Assembly (NCBI GenBank): GCA_965530755.1
Contig: CBESNA010000001.1
Location: forward strand, 88,625-152,624
From: SZUA-35 sp965530755
GTDB lineage: Bacteria; Actinomycetota; Acidimicrobiia; Acidimicrobiales; SZUA-35
Length of the DNA: 64,000 bases
Direction of reading: 5' to 3'
This document shows, in pieces, positions 1 through 8,533 of this stretch. Numbering within the stretch: the first letter of the stretch is position 1; every line of letters begins with the position of its first letter. The position numbers were made by a program, and so were the translations under genes. Under the pieces are notes generated by a model that saw only the letters and a program-made list of their open reading frames with translations, was not told the DNA's origin and did not search any database.

Positions 1-1
1 C

Positions 2-484
2 ACCTTCGATCACCCGGGCCAGTTCCATCAGTTCGTCGAGTCGCCTGCGCTGCCGAAACCACGACAGCGCCCGTACCCGCCGATCGTGATGGGTGGTGCC
101 GGCAAGAAACGGACCCCGGCGATGGTCGCCAGGTATGCGTCCGACTTCAACCTCCCGTTCATCCCCTTCGACAAGGCACCGCAGGTTCTTGACAACGTGC
201 GTCGAGCGTGTGAGGCCATCGACCGAGACCCGGCGACGCTCACGATGTCGGCAGCGCTGGTGACCTGCGCCGGTGCCAACGAGGCCGATGTCGAGCGCCG
301 AGCCGCGGCGCTCGGCCGTGATACGTCTGAGTTGCGGGAGAACGGTCTCGCCGGCACACCAGAGGAGCTGGCCGACAAGGTCGGTCGATATACGGAGATC
401 GGCGTGACGAGGCTGTACACCCAAATCCTCGACCTGAGCGATCTCAACCACATCGCCCACCTCGGCGCCACTCTCCCTCGCTGA
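2..484 (+). CDS. LLM-class F420-dependent oxidoreductase, C-terminal part (5' end outside window)
   Basis: The reading frame is open from base 2, so the N-terminus lies upstream of the window. The visible 160 residues look like the end of a luciferase-like (LLM) TIM-barrel oxidoreductase: a PPIVMGGAGKK stretch (a phosphate-binding loop in this family) and a late GTPEELADKVGRY segment typical of the last helices. Such enzymes usually use cofactor F420 or FMN for hydride transfer to small organic substrates. The substrate cannot be told from this fragment. The gene ends 10 bases before a nested palindrome and converges on pdxH. Confidence 0.75.
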   Translation, partial: TFDHPGQFHQFVESPALPKPRQRPYPPIVMGGAGKKRTPAMVARYASDFNLPFIPFDKAPQVLDNVRRACEAIDRDPATLTMSAALVTCAGANEADVERRAAALGRDTSELRENGLAGTPEELADKVGRYTEIGVTRLYTQILDLSDLNHIAHLGATLPR

Positions 485-490
485 AAAAGT

Positions 491-576
491 CCAAACCCGA
501 GGCTATGACCCCCGAAAATGGGGGCTGCAAACCTCGGGTTTGGACCCCACAAAAGCGGGGGTCATAGCCTCGGGTT
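491..576. repeat. Nested palindromic repeat, copy 1 (REP-like)
   Basis: This convergent intergenic space is almost entirely inverted repeats. Bases 494-514 are the exact reverse complement of 556-576 (21 bp). A 12-bp pair (491-502 with 532-543) nests inside. A small CCCCC/GGGGG hairpin sits at 509-524 and another C/G-rich stem near 544-561. The RNA or a single DNA strand could fold into several alternative hairpins. A related 47-bp copy lies at 2922-2968, also at a convergent gene junction. It may act as a bidirectional terminator or REP element. Confidence 0.8.
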
Positions 577-578
577 CG

Positions 579-1211
579 TCAGGGTGAGCGACGAAAACGG
601 GTCCAGCCGCCCTCATCGCGGGCGTAGACGATGCGGTCGTGCAAGCGGCTGGGGCGTCCCTGCCAGAACTCCAGCTCGGACGGGGTGACCCGATACCCGC
701 CCCATTGCGGCGGTCGCGGCACATCGGTTGGGAATCGCTCCTCCATCTCACTCTCTCTGGCCGTGAGCGTCGCACGCCCCTCGATCATCGCGCTCTGCTC
801 GGACACCCAAGCTCCGAGTTGCGACGAGCGCGGCCGGACGGCGAAATACGCGTCTGACTCGGGGTCCGTGAGGCGATCGGCCCGGCCGCGCACCGTGATC
901 TGCCGTTGAAGGTCGAGCCACGGAAAGGTCAGTGCGACTCGCGGTTCTGCCTCGATCTCGATTCCCTTGCGACTCAGGTAGTTCGTGTAGAACTCGAAGC
1001 CTCCATGGGAGACACCCTTGAGCAGCACATGCCGTACCGACGGCGCGCCGGAGAGATCGACGGTGGCCAGCGCCATCGCATTCGGTTCGGCGAGACCAGA
1101 CGCGACCGCCTCGTCGAGCCAGGAGCCGAAAAGCTCGAGAGGATCGGCAGGACAATCTGATTCGTCCAGTCCGTTGGTTTCGTACTCGTGACGCATTCGG
1201 GCGAGATCCAC
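579..1211 (-). CDS. pdxH: Pyridoxine/pyridoxamine 5'-phosphate oxidase
   Basis: About 210 residues, the normal PdxH length. This FMN enzyme oxidises pyridoxine or pyridoxamine 5'-phosphate to pyridoxal 5'-phosphate with O2. Family motifs run in order: RHVLLK and FYTNYLSRKG (FMN and substrate binding), QLGAWVSEQS, and the C-terminal EFWQGRPSRLHDR block. The GTG at 1211 gives the DLARMRHEY N-terminus that aligns with the E. coli protein; ATG 1196 is the alternative. The frame continues further upstream without homology, so a longer start is unlikely. It diverges from an ABC exporter 39 bp away. Confidence 0.9.
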   Translation of the reverse strand: MDLARMRHEYETNGLDESDCPADPLELFGSWLDEAVASGLAEPNAMALATVDLSGAPSVRHVLLKGVSHGGFEFYTNYLSRKGIEIEAEPRVALTFPWLDLQRQITVRGRADRLTDPESDAYFAVRPRSSQLGAWVSEQSAMIEGRATLTARESEMEERFPTDVPRPPQWGGYRVTPSELEFWQGRPSRLHDRIVYARDEGGWTRFRRSP

Positions 1212-1250
1212 GACCCAAGTCAAGCCGATCCACGCCGCTAACGTGACGCC

Positions 1251-2171
1251 GTGGCATCGACTGCTCCTTCCGCCGACGCCGTCGTGGTCATGGCCGGCGT
1301 CACTGTCGACCGAGGCAGCACCGCTGCGCTGGTCGATGCGAACATCGTGGTCCACCCGGGCGAGGTCGTCGGCATTCTCGGCCCAAATGGCGCAGGCAAG
1401 ACCACGATGCTCGAGACGATCCAGGGCTATCTCCGGCCGACCACGGGAACCATCAAGGTGTTCGGGACAGACCCCGCGATGAAGACGCATGAGATTGCCA
1501 GCCGATGGGGCGTGATGCCGCAGTCGTCCGGGCTCCCGATGGGGCTCACCGTTGCCGAGTCGATTCGCCTGTTCCGGGACCTCCACGGATCCGATGCGTC
1601 GGTGGAGGAGGTCATGACCATGACCGACCTCACGTCGCTGGCGAGACGTAGCTGGCGTTCATTGAGCGGAGGCGAACAACAGCGCCTCAGCTTGGCTGTC
1701 GCTCTGTGCGGCGGGACCGACCTTCTGATGCTCGACGAGCCGACAGCAGCGGTCGACGTCGAGGGCCGCGACCGGATCCTCGATCTCATCGCCAACCTTC
1801 GGGACGCCGGCTCGACCGTGCTGATCACCACGCACCGTTTCGAGGACGTCGACCGCCTCGCCTCGAGAGTGGTGATGCTCGACCGCGGCCGAATCGTCGC
1901 CGACGCTCCCATCGAGGAACTCACCAGCGACCGAGAACATGTCCGATTCGAAGCAATACCTGGCATCGACGTGAGCGGGCTGACCGACGTCCTCGGCCCG
2001 ACCGTCGAAGTCGTCGCCGGAACATACGTCGTCGACGCTGCGGCCGGTGCAGCGAGCGTGGCGACCCTCGCAGGCTGGCTCGCGGATCGTGAGATCGAGG
2101 CAGCATCGATCGAATCCGGTCGCGCTTCGCTCGAACAGCGATACCGAGATCTCACCGGCGGTGAACCGTGA
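1251..2171 (+). CDS. ABC exporter ATP-binding protein (DrrA-like)
   Basis: A 306-residue nucleotide-binding subunit that would energise the permease encoded next. Walker A is GPNGAGKT (residues 44-51), the signature LSGGEQQ (138-144) and Walker B LLMLDEP (158-164), followed by the TTH switch histidine. About 80 residues after the ATPase core form the extra C-terminal domain seen in drug or lipid exporters of the DrrA/NodI type. The GTG start at 1251 lies 6 bases after TAACGT, so the message may be leaderless. Its stop overlaps the permease start as GTGA. The substrate is unknown. Confidence 0.88.
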   Translation: MASTAPSADAVVVMAGVTVDRGSTAALVDANIVVHPGEVVGILGPNGAGKTTMLETIQGYLRPTTGTIKVFGTDPAMKTHEIASRWGVMPQSSGLPMGLTVAESIRLFRDLHGSDASVEEVMTMTDLTSLARRSWRSLSGGEQQRLSLAVALCGGTDLLMLDEPTAAVDVEGRDRILDLIANLRDAGSTVLITTHRFEDVDRLASRVVMLDRGRIVADAPIEELTSDREHVRFEAIPGIDVSGLTDVLGPTVEVVAGTYVVDAAAGAASVATLAGWLADREIEAASIESGRASLEQRYRDLTGGEP

Positions 2172-2887
2172 CCGCACGACTCCTCGCTCTCCTCCGGGTC
2201 GACATTCGTTCCGCCATCCGCGACAACGAGCAGCTGCTCCTCACGATCGGGATCCCAGCCGCGTTGTTGATCTTCTTCAGCACGGTCGATGTCCTCCCCA
2301 CCGGCGAGGGCGACCCAGTGCAGTTCCTCGCGCCGAGTGTGCTGGCGCTCGCTGTCCTCTCGATGGCCTTCGTTCGGCTGGCCATCAGCTTGGGATTCGA
2401 CCGCGGCTTCGGCGCCATCCGCCGTTTCGCTGCGACTCCGTTGCGAGTCTCGGAGTTCTGGTTGGCCAAACTCGCGGCGACCATCGTGCTGACGGCGGCT
2501 CAGTGTTTCGTTCTCGGCGGAATCGCCCTGCTTCTCGGATGGTCGCCGTCGATCCACGGCAGTTTCCCGGTGGCACTCCTCCTCGGTCTGATCACGTTCG
2601 TGGGACTGGCCTTCGTCGTCGCCGGACTGTCGGACGGGCTCAAGTCCCTGGCAATCGCCAACGGTCTCTACATCGTGCTCCTACTGGTCAGCGGCATCGT
2701 GTTCGAGCTAGGCGAACTCCCGTCGTGGATGCAGACCATCGTCAAATGGCTTCCCTCGACTGCGCTGGCCGAACTCTTCCGCATGGGACTCGGCGGAAGC
2801 GCCGGCCCGTCGTGGGCGTGGGTCACGATCGTGGTGTGGTCGCTACTCGCTCCGGTCGCCGCCGTGCGATTCTTTCGCTATTCGTGA
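2168..2887 (+). CDS. ABC-2 type exporter permease
   Basis: A 239-residue integral membrane protein with about six predicted helices, in the ABC-2 permease family (DrrB-like). It starts at a GTG that overlaps the ATPase stop codon by four bases, so the two are translationally coupled and form one exporter. A conserved-looking ATPLRVSEFWLAK segment follows the second helix and corresponds to the cytoplasmic coupling region of such permeases. Small hydrophobic drugs, lipids or polyketides are possible cargoes; nothing here tells which. Confidence 0.85.
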   Translation: MTARLLALLRVDIRSAIRDNEQLLLTIGIPAALLIFFSTVDVLPTGEGDPVQFLAPSVLALAVLSMAFVRLAISLGFDRGFGAIRRFAATPLRVSEFWLAKLAATIVLTAAQCFVLGGIALLLGWSPSIHGSFPVALLLGLITFVGLAFVVAGLSDGLKSLAIANGLYIVLLLVSGIVFELGELPSWMQTIVKWLPSTALAELFRMGLGGSAGPSWAWVTIVVWSLLAPVAAVRFFRYS

Positions 2888-2921
2888 GCGCGACCGTTCG
2901 ATAGGCGCTGATTCTCGTGAA

Positions 2922-2968
2922 CCGGAGGCCATGACCCCCGGAAATGGGGGCCCCAAACCTCGGGTTTG
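2922..2968. repeat. Nested palindromic repeat, copy 2
   Basis: These 47 bases align without gaps to 496-542, with five mismatches by my count. They include the same CCCCC/GGGGG hairpin and the terminal AAACCTCGGGTTTG motif. Like copy 1, it fills the gap between two convergent genes, here the ABC permease and ctaG. The outer 21-bp inverted arm of copy 1 is absent. Confidence 0.75.
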
Positions 2969-2978
2969 CGGCATCAGG

Positions 2979-3959
2979 TCAGGGTTCGGTGGGGGCGGGT
3001 GCCTTGTCGAACGCCTCGCGCACGGACTCGAACGTCAACACCGGCTCCGCATCGACGATGGGATCGATGTCGACGATGGGGTCGATGTGGCCGTCAGCCA
3101 GGCGAACGCGGTCGACCCGCTGCTTCCGATCCCGATCCTCTTCGCTACTCGCCCACTTGAAGAAGATCCCGATGATGATCGCCCACAGGACAAAGCCCCC
3201 GACGAGCTTCATCACCACGCCGGCCGCCTGCTGGTCGGTCAGGACGTCGATCCCGAACAACCGCTCAGCCGTGTCGTAGTGGCGGTAGACCACACCCTCG
3301 GCGAAGATCAGCCAGCCGCCGGGCACCGTGGGCACGATCGACATCGCGAACAAGTAGACACACTGCGCCAACGGCGACAGTCGCCACTCGGTGATGGGAC
3401 CGATCACCGGCTGCCACATCAAGACGCCCGAGCTGAAGATGAGCAGATGGAAGCCGAAGTGGAACGGCCCGCTGTCGGCCGACCACTGCACCACAGACGA
3501 CCAATGCAACAGCAGCGTCAGCGCGTTGAAGATGAGGCCGGCCACGATCGGCTTCGACAGCTTCTTGAACCAACGCCAGACCCGGCCATCGGGATCGATC
3601 ACCAACTCCAGGAGCCAGCGGGGTGTCGCCAGAACGAATGCGGCAGGCAGCAGCATGGACAGCAGGAGATGCTGGAACATGTGCACGAAGTACAGATAGT
3701 CCTCGGCGACGTCGTGAATCGGCCAATCCGATGCCAACCAGATGCCGGCCACCCCGACGAAGAACCAGGTCTTCTGACTCCTCGAGATCGGCGGATACCC
3801 CGCCGCGATCGCCTTGGGCTGCACGACCCTGCTGGCAAACCAGCCGAGCGCCAGCGCCGATACGACGAGGAACCAAACCTCGGGGTGAGCCTGCCACGGT
3901 ACGGACACGGTCGTGCTGCTCTCTGCGGCAAGCATCGACACCTCGACCACGGCGCTCAC
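2979..3959 (-). CDS. ctaG: Cytochrome c oxidase assembly protein CtaG (caa3 type)
   Basis: A 326-residue polytopic membrane protein (about seven helices) of the caa3_CtaG family, needed for copper insertion into terminal oxidases. Membrane histidines include VHMFQHLLLSM, LLLHWS and PFHFGFHLL, plausible copper or structural ligands. It starts at GTG 3959, 8 bases after the ctaF stop, and ends the oxidase operon. The hydrophilic C-terminus contains a duplicated DPIVDI motif encoded by a perfect-length 18-bp tandem repeat at 3053-3088. Confidence 0.85.
   Translation of the reverse strand: MSAVVEVSMLAAESSTTVSVPWQAHPEVWFLVVSALALGWFASRVVQPKAIAAGYPPISRSQKTWFFVGVAGIWLASDWPIHDVAEDYLYFVHMFQHLLLSMLLPAAFVLATPRWLLELVIDPDGRVWRWFKKLSKPIVAGLIFNALTLLLHWSSVVQWSADSGPFHFGFHLLIFSSGVLMWQPVIGPITEWRLSPLAQCVYLFAMSIVPTVPGGWLIFAEGVVYRHYDTAERLFGIDVLTDQQAAGVVMKLVGGFVLWAIIIGIFFKWASSEEDRDRKQRVDRVRLADGHIDPIVDIDPIVDAEPVLTFESVREAFDKAPAPTEP
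3053..3088. repeat. 18-bp tandem duplication in ctaG
   Basis: Bases 3053-3070 and 3071-3088 differ at one position (17 of 18 identical). The duplication is in frame and doubles an IDPIVD motif in the cytoplasmic tail of CtaG. It looks like recent replication slippage. Confidence 0.85.
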
Positions 3960-3967
3960 TGTGACAC

Positions 3968-4306
3968 CTAGGAGCGAGTCGTGAAGGTGAAGAGGGTGGA
4001 CGCGAAGACCGAGATGGCAATGACGATGCCGAAGGCGAATGCGAACGTGAACATGCTGCCGTTACGAAGCGAAAGGTCGTACTTGAGGTGCATGAAGATG
4101 CCGGCGACCAGCACGAACTTGACGATCATCATGACGACCAGCGGAAGTACGAGGGCGACGCCGTGCAGCCCTGTGTACGACCAGGCGATCTCCACCGCAG
4201 TGAAGGCGGCCAGGATCGCGAACACGACCCAATAGGCCTTCTCGGTCGGGTGGTCGCCGTGGTCATCGTGACCAACTTCGTCGTGCGCGATGGTGGTGTC
4301 AGACAT
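3968..4306 (-). CDS. ctaF: Cytochrome c oxidase subunit IV (CtaF/CyoD-like)
   Basis: A small subunit of 112 residues with three membrane helices (YWVVFAILAAFTAVEI, a second with VMMIVKFVLVAGIFMHLKYD, and a third near the C-terminus). This fits prokaryotic COX subunit IV; the FMHLKYD motif is typical. The ATG at 4306 is preferred, since the frame upstream runs into ctaE. The N-terminus is rich in His and Asp (HDDHGDH), as are the N-terminus of CtaE and the C-terminus of CtaD. Confidence 0.88.
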   Translation of the reverse strand: MSDTTIAHDEVGHDDHGDHPTEKAYWVVFAILAAFTAVEIAWSYTGLHGVALVLPLVVMMIVKFVLVAGIFMHLKYDLSLRNGSMFTFAFAFGIVIAISVFASTLFTFTTRS

Positions 4307-4314
4307 GGGAACCC

Positions 4315-5070
4315 TCAGGGGATGAGATAGACGATCGTGAAGATCAGGACCCACACGACGTCGACGAAGTGCCAGTACAGCCCGACCAGTTCGACCGTTT
4401 CCGAACGATCGGATTTGAGCTTGCCCTGGAACGACAAGATCAGCAGCGACACCAGCATCAAGATGCCGCCGGTGACGTGGACACCGTGGAAGCCGGTGAG
4501 AGTGTAGAAGGCCGAGCCGAACAGGCTGCCGCCGAAGGTCAGGCCCTCACGGAAGAAGGCGGTGAACTCGTAGATCTGACCACCGATGAAAGTGGACCCG
4601 AGCAGGGCCGTCGTGGCGAGCCATACTCGCTGATTCTTGTAGTCGCCCTCTTCGGTCGCCTTGTGGGCAAGGACCATGCAGAGCGAGCTCATGAGCAGCA
4701 CGAACGAGCTGAACGAGGTGAACGGAATGTCGAAGATCGGATCGACCGCAGCCTCGAGCCGCATCTCGTTGAAGATGGTCGGCAGATGCTCGAATGTCCC
4801 CCGTACGCCGGCGTCAGCCAGCGCTTGACGCTCACCGTCTGGAAGCAACGACTCGATGACGTTCGGATTGCCGGCGGTGAGCTCGGCGATGAACCGGGCC
4901 TTTGACAGCAAGTAGGTGCTGATGAGCGCGCCGAACAGGAGACACTCCGAACCCAGGAAGAGCCACATCGCCAACTTCATGTTGGAGAGGCCGAGGGTGG
5001 TCGGTGCGTGGTCGTCGTGACCGTGATCGTCGGCGGGAGCCCCGTCGACGGGTGTGGCGAGGTCGGTCAT
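4315..5070 (-). CDS. ctaE: Cytochrome c oxidase subunit III
   Basis: A 251-residue heme-copper oxidase subunit III. It opens with a His/Asp-rich tail, then NMKLAMWLFLGSECLLFG (the conserved first helix with its Glu). Later come the FTAFFREGL and GFHGVHVTGG motifs, and the final helix contains YWHFVDVVWVLIF, a family hallmark. It keeps the normal aa3-type sequence, unlike the second subunit III-like gene at 9308-9946. The start overlaps the ctaD stop as ATGA, implying coupled translation. Confidence 0.95.
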   Translation of the reverse strand: MTDLATPVDGAPADDHGHDDHAPTTLGLSNMKLAMWLFLGSECLLFGALISTYLLSKARFIAELTAGNPNVIESLLPDGERQALADAGVRGTFEHLPTIFNEMRLEAAVDPIFDIPFTSFSSFVLLMSSLCMVLAHKATEEGDYKNQRVWLATTALLGSTFIGGQIYEFTAFFREGLTFGGSLFGSAFYTLTGFHGVHVTGGILMLVSLLILSFQGKLKSDRSETVELVGLYWHFVDVVWVLIFTIVYLIP

Positions 5071-7034
5071 GCGGACGCTCCTGCGAGCTCGTCGTGGGAC
5101 GGACCATGGTGGTCCTCGATGTCGAGATCATCTGCTGGTTCGAGCGCCCAACCGAAGAGCCCGGTAGCCATCAGGACCATTCCGGGGATGACCAGCCAGA
5201 GCGTGAAGATCACGCCGTAGCCGATGATCGGGATCGAGGCGGCCAACACGAGCGGCCAGTAAGAGGGCGCCGGCAGATGGACGCCCTCGCCGTTGCCAGG
5301 TTGCGCCAACTCGTCACCGGTGGCGACCCGACGGATCGAGCCGTCCTCGGACTCGGCGTACTTGCGATGCCAGAAATCATCGAGCGAGGTGATCTCGGGG
5401 CTGTAGTCGAAGTTGTGCTCTGGAGCCGGCGACTGGATCGACCACTCGATGGTTCGGGCATCCCACGGATCGGCACCGGCGTTCGGGCGACCAGCGGCCG
5501 TCCAGGCCCGGTAGGAGATGAGAGCGTTCACCAGCACCCACAGCGTGCCGACGGCAAGGATGAATGATCCGATCGTGGCAACCATGTTCCACAGGTTGAA
5601 CCCCATGGCATCGTCGTAGGTGTGCATACGTCTGGGCATGCCCTGGAGGCCGAGAATGTGCATCGGACCGAACGTCAGGTTGAAGCCGACGACCATCATC
5701 CAGAAGTTGAACTTGCCGTGCGCCTCGTTCAGCTTGTAGCCGAAGGCCTTCGGCCACCAGAAGTACATGCCGGACATGAAGCCGAACAGGGCCCCGCCGA
5801 ACAGCACGTAGTGGAAGTGGGCGACGATGTAGTACGTGTCGGTCTGTTGGGTGTCCCACGGGGCGACGGCGTGCGAGACCCCCGAGAGGCCGCCGATCGT
5901 GAACTGGGTGACCAGGCCGATCGAGAAGAGCATGGCGGTGTTGAGGGTGATCTTGGCCCCCCACATCGTGGCCAGCCAGTTGAGCACCTTCACGCCGGTC
6001 GGAACAGCGATGAACATCGTGGCGAAGGAGAAGGCGGCAACCGAGAGGGGGCCCAAGCCGGACACGAACATGTGGTGCGCCCACACGCCGAAGCCCATGA
6101 AGCCGATCGCGATACCCGAGAACACCATGAACGGATAGCCGAAGATCGGCTTACGGGAGAAGGTGGGAATCACCTCGGACACAATGCCGAAGGCAGGCAG
6201 GATCATCAGATACACCTCAGGGTGCCCGAAGATCCAGAAGAGGTGCTGCCACAACAACGGGTCGGCGCCGAGATCGACAGCGAAGAAGCTCGCACCGAAG
6301 TTGCGATCCATGAGCAGCAGGATCTGGGCAACGGTGAGTACGGGGATGGCGAACAGAAGCAGGAACTGGGTGACGAGCGTCATCCACACGAAGATCGGCA
6401 TCCGCATCAGCGTCATGCCCGGAGCCCGCATGTTGAGAACCGTCGTGATCAGGTTGACAGCACCGGACAGCGACCCGATGCCGGCGATCAACAAACCGAC
6501 GTTCCAGAAGTCGATGCCGTTGGACGGCGAGTAGGCAACCCCGTTGTTGGGTGCGTAGTTGAACCAACCGCCGTTGGCCCCTCCACCGAGGAACCAGCTG
6601 GTGTTCAGGAGCAGACCACCGAAGAGGAACACCCAGAAGCTGAAGGCGTTGATACGGGGAAAGGCGACGTCTCTGGCCCCGACCTGGAGCGGCAGGAGGT
6701 AGTTGGCAAACGCAGCGCCGATGGGCATCACGACCAGGAAGACCATCACGGTGCCATGCATCGTGAAGATCTGGTTGTAGGCATCGGCCGACAGGAAGCT
6801 GCTGTTCGGCGTGGCCAGCTGGATACGGATGAGCAGGGCCGCCAGGCCGCCGATGAGCAGGAAGAACATGGCGGCACCGCCATACATGATGCCGATCTTC
6901 TTGTGGTCGACCGTGGTCAACCAATTCTTGAGGCCCGTGTACTGGCGGGGTCGGGAGAACACGCCGAGTGGGTTCTCGACGACCGGAGCCTCTCCGGATG
7001 GCAGTGCAAATGGTTCGTTCTCGATGATTGCCAT
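5067..7034 (-). CDS. ctaD: Cytochrome c oxidase subunit I, catalytic
   Basis: A 655-residue A-type heme-copper oxidase subunit I that reduces O2 to water and pumps protons. All metal ligands are present: His93 and His408 (heme a), His406 (heme a3), His271, His320 and His321 (CuB). Tyr275 is the cross-linked tyrosine in HPEVY, and Glu273 of that motif marks the canonical proton path. A long extension after the last helices contains three further hydrophobic stretches and ends in DIEDHHGPSHDE. It lies between ctaC and ctaE in the operon. Confidence 0.97.
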   Translation of the reverse strand: MAIIENEPFALPSGEAPVVENPLGVFSRPRQYTGLKNWLTTVDHKKIGIMYGGAAMFFLLIGGLAALLIRIQLATPNSSFLSADAYNQIFTMHGTVMVFLVVMPIGAAFANYLLPLQVGARDVAFPRINAFSFWVFLFGGLLLNTSWFLGGGANGGWFNYAPNNGVAYSPSNGIDFWNVGLLIAGIGSLSGAVNLITTVLNMRAPGMTLMRMPIFVWMTLVTQFLLLFAIPVLTVAQILLLMDRNFGASFFAVDLGADPLLWQHLFWIFGHPEVYLMILPAFGIVSEVIPTFSRKPIFGYPFMVFSGIAIGFMGFGVWAHHMFVSGLGPLSVAAFSFATMFIAVPTGVKVLNWLATMWGAKITLNTAMLFSIGLVTQFTIGGLSGVSHAVAPWDTQQTDTYYIVAHFHYVLFGGALFGFMSGMYFWWPKAFGYKLNEAHGKFNFWMMVVGFNLTFGPMHILGLQGMPRRMHTYDDAMGFNLWNMVATIGSFILAVGTLWVLVNALISYRAWTAAGRPNAGADPWDARTIEWSIQSPAPEHNFDYSPEITSLDDFWHRKYAESEDGSIRRVATGDELAQPGNGEGVHLPAPSYWPLVLAASIPIIGYGVIFTLWLVIPGMVLMATGLFGWALEPADDLDIEDHHGPSHDELAGASA

Positions 7035-7046
7035 GTCAGCTCCTGC

Positions 7047-8456
7047 TCAATCGAGCGTCGCCAGGTAGGCGACCAATGCTTCGAGATCGTGTTCGGTCAA
7101 TTGGGGGAAGGCCGGCATGCCCAGCAGATTGTCGGGATCCATTGCCTTTTGCGACGGGGCATTGCTGATCCATCGTTTGAGTTGAGCCTCGTTGAGGCGC
7201 AGCGTCTCGGAGAGGTCGAGGTAGGTCGCACCCTCACCGTCCAGGATCTCGAGCAGGTCGTCGTCATCGGCGTCGACTTCGGCGTACTGGCTGTAGATGG
7301 CGCCGGCGAACACCGAGCGAGTGGCGAAGTGGGTCAGGTCGGGGGCGGCCCGAGCCAGCAGCGCCGCTTCGAAGTCATGGCCGTATTCGTAGGCGACGCC
7401 ATCGGCGTCGGCCGGGTCTTCCCTCACGACGTGGCATGAGGTGCACACGGCTTGGAAGAGCGCTCGACCCTCTGCAGCCAGGTACTCCTCTTCCTGTTCG
7501 AAGAACGCTTCGAGCGCCTCGCCCTCGAAGTCCTCGGCCCGGGGAAGACCCTCGCCCTCGGCCAGAGCGGGACGCGATTCGGGGATGTCTGACGGCTGGA
7601 GCTGGTTTTCAACCCACGCATCGAACTCGGCTTCGGGAAGAGCAACGGCGCTCATCCTCATACGAGCGTGGGAGAGTCCGCAGTACTCGGTGCACCAGCC
7701 ATTGAATTCGCCAGGTTCGTCTGCTTCGATCGACCACGTGTGGATGCGGCCAGGTACTGCATCACGCTTGCCGTTGAGGCGGGGCAGCCAGAAGGAGTGG
7801 ATGACATCGCGTGAGGTGATCGTGAGATCGACTTGTTCGCCTGCAGGGATGACCAGTTGGTTGGCAACGACGAGATCATCGTCGTCGAGTGCGATCTCGA
7901 GTGGCCATTCTTGGTCGATCTCGTCGATAACGCCGTCACCGTTGGCATCTTCGAAGAAGCCATCGCAGTCGGTGTCGTAGCGGTACTCCCACCACCACTG
8001 CTGGCCGACGACCATCACATCGAGCTCGCCGGACCGGGTGCCGTCCGCATTGAGGCGGCACTCGCTCTGCGCCGCAGGGGCTTCGTTCTTCTGCTCCAGG
8101 TCGAAGGTGACGAGGATGGTGGGAACAGCGACGATCGCGAGGATCACTGCTGGTGCGGCGGTCCAGCCCCACTCGAGCTTGGCGTTTCCGTGAACCTGTT
8201 CGGGGAGGTCATCGTGATCGAAGTCTTCCGGTTTCACCCGGTTCTTCCATGCCAGGACACAGCCGCCGACCGACACCAAGAGGAAGATGGCGATCATGGG
8301 TGGCCAGATCCAATAGCTGAAGTTCTCGATCTGCTGGGCCTTCGGCCCCTTGGCCCCGTATGTGTTGAGCGGCTTGTCCTCTGCGCAGGCGGCGGCGATG
8401 AGAGTGAGCCCCAGGAGCAGCGGGCCCGAGCGAACGATGGATCGTGTTCTGGTCAT
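7047..8456 (-). CDS. ctaC: Cytochrome c oxidase subunit II fused to cytochrome c (caa3 type)
   Basis: A 469-residue lipoprotein: signal peptide with lipobox cysteine Cys24, two membrane helices (about 48-70 and 97-118), the CuA domain, then a C-terminal cytochrome c. CuA ligands are His220, Cys255, Cys259, His263 and Met266. The heme c motif is C338-TS-C341-H342, with a likely distal Met in NLLGMPAF. Residues 161-181, directly after the QQWWWEYRY strand, hold an acidic insertion with a dockerin-type calcium loop (DANGDGVIDEID). ATG 8456 is chosen because it gives a proper signal peptide. Confidence 0.95.
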   Translation of the reverse strand: MTRTRSIVRSGPLLLGLTLIAAACAEDKPLNTYGAKGPKAQQIENFSYWIWPPMIAIFLLVSVGGCVLAWKNRVKPEDFDHDDLPEQVHGNAKLEWGWTAAPAVILAIVAVPTILVTFDLEQKNEAPAAQSECRLNADGTRSGELDVMVVGQQWWWEYRYDTDCDGFFEDANGDGVIDEIDQEWPLEIALDDDDLVVANQLVIPAGEQVDLTITSRDVIHSFWLPRLNGKRDAVPGRIHTWSIEADEPGEFNGWCTEYCGLSHARMRMSAVALPEAEFDAWVENQLQPSDIPESRPALAEGEGLPRAEDFEGEALEAFFEQEEEYLAAEGRALFQAVCTSCHVVREDPADADGVAYEYGHDFEAALLARAAPDLTHFATRSVFAGAIYSQYAEVDADDDDLLEILDGEGATYLDLSETLRLNEAQLKRWISNAPSQKAMDPDNLLGMPAFPQLTEHDLEALVAYLATLD

Positions 8457-8533
8457 GTGACTCTCAAGCGTGGTGGATCCGGCGTCTGTTCGCAAAGTTG
8501 AACGGGACGTGTCATTCATCACAGCGGGTGCCA

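Noticed and set aside
5622..7439. A 605-codon plus-strand open frame opposite ctaD and ctaC
   Set aside because: It is an antisense shadow: His/Glu/Arg/Gly-rich composition with no domain, lying over unambiguous oxidase genes with every catalytic residue in place.
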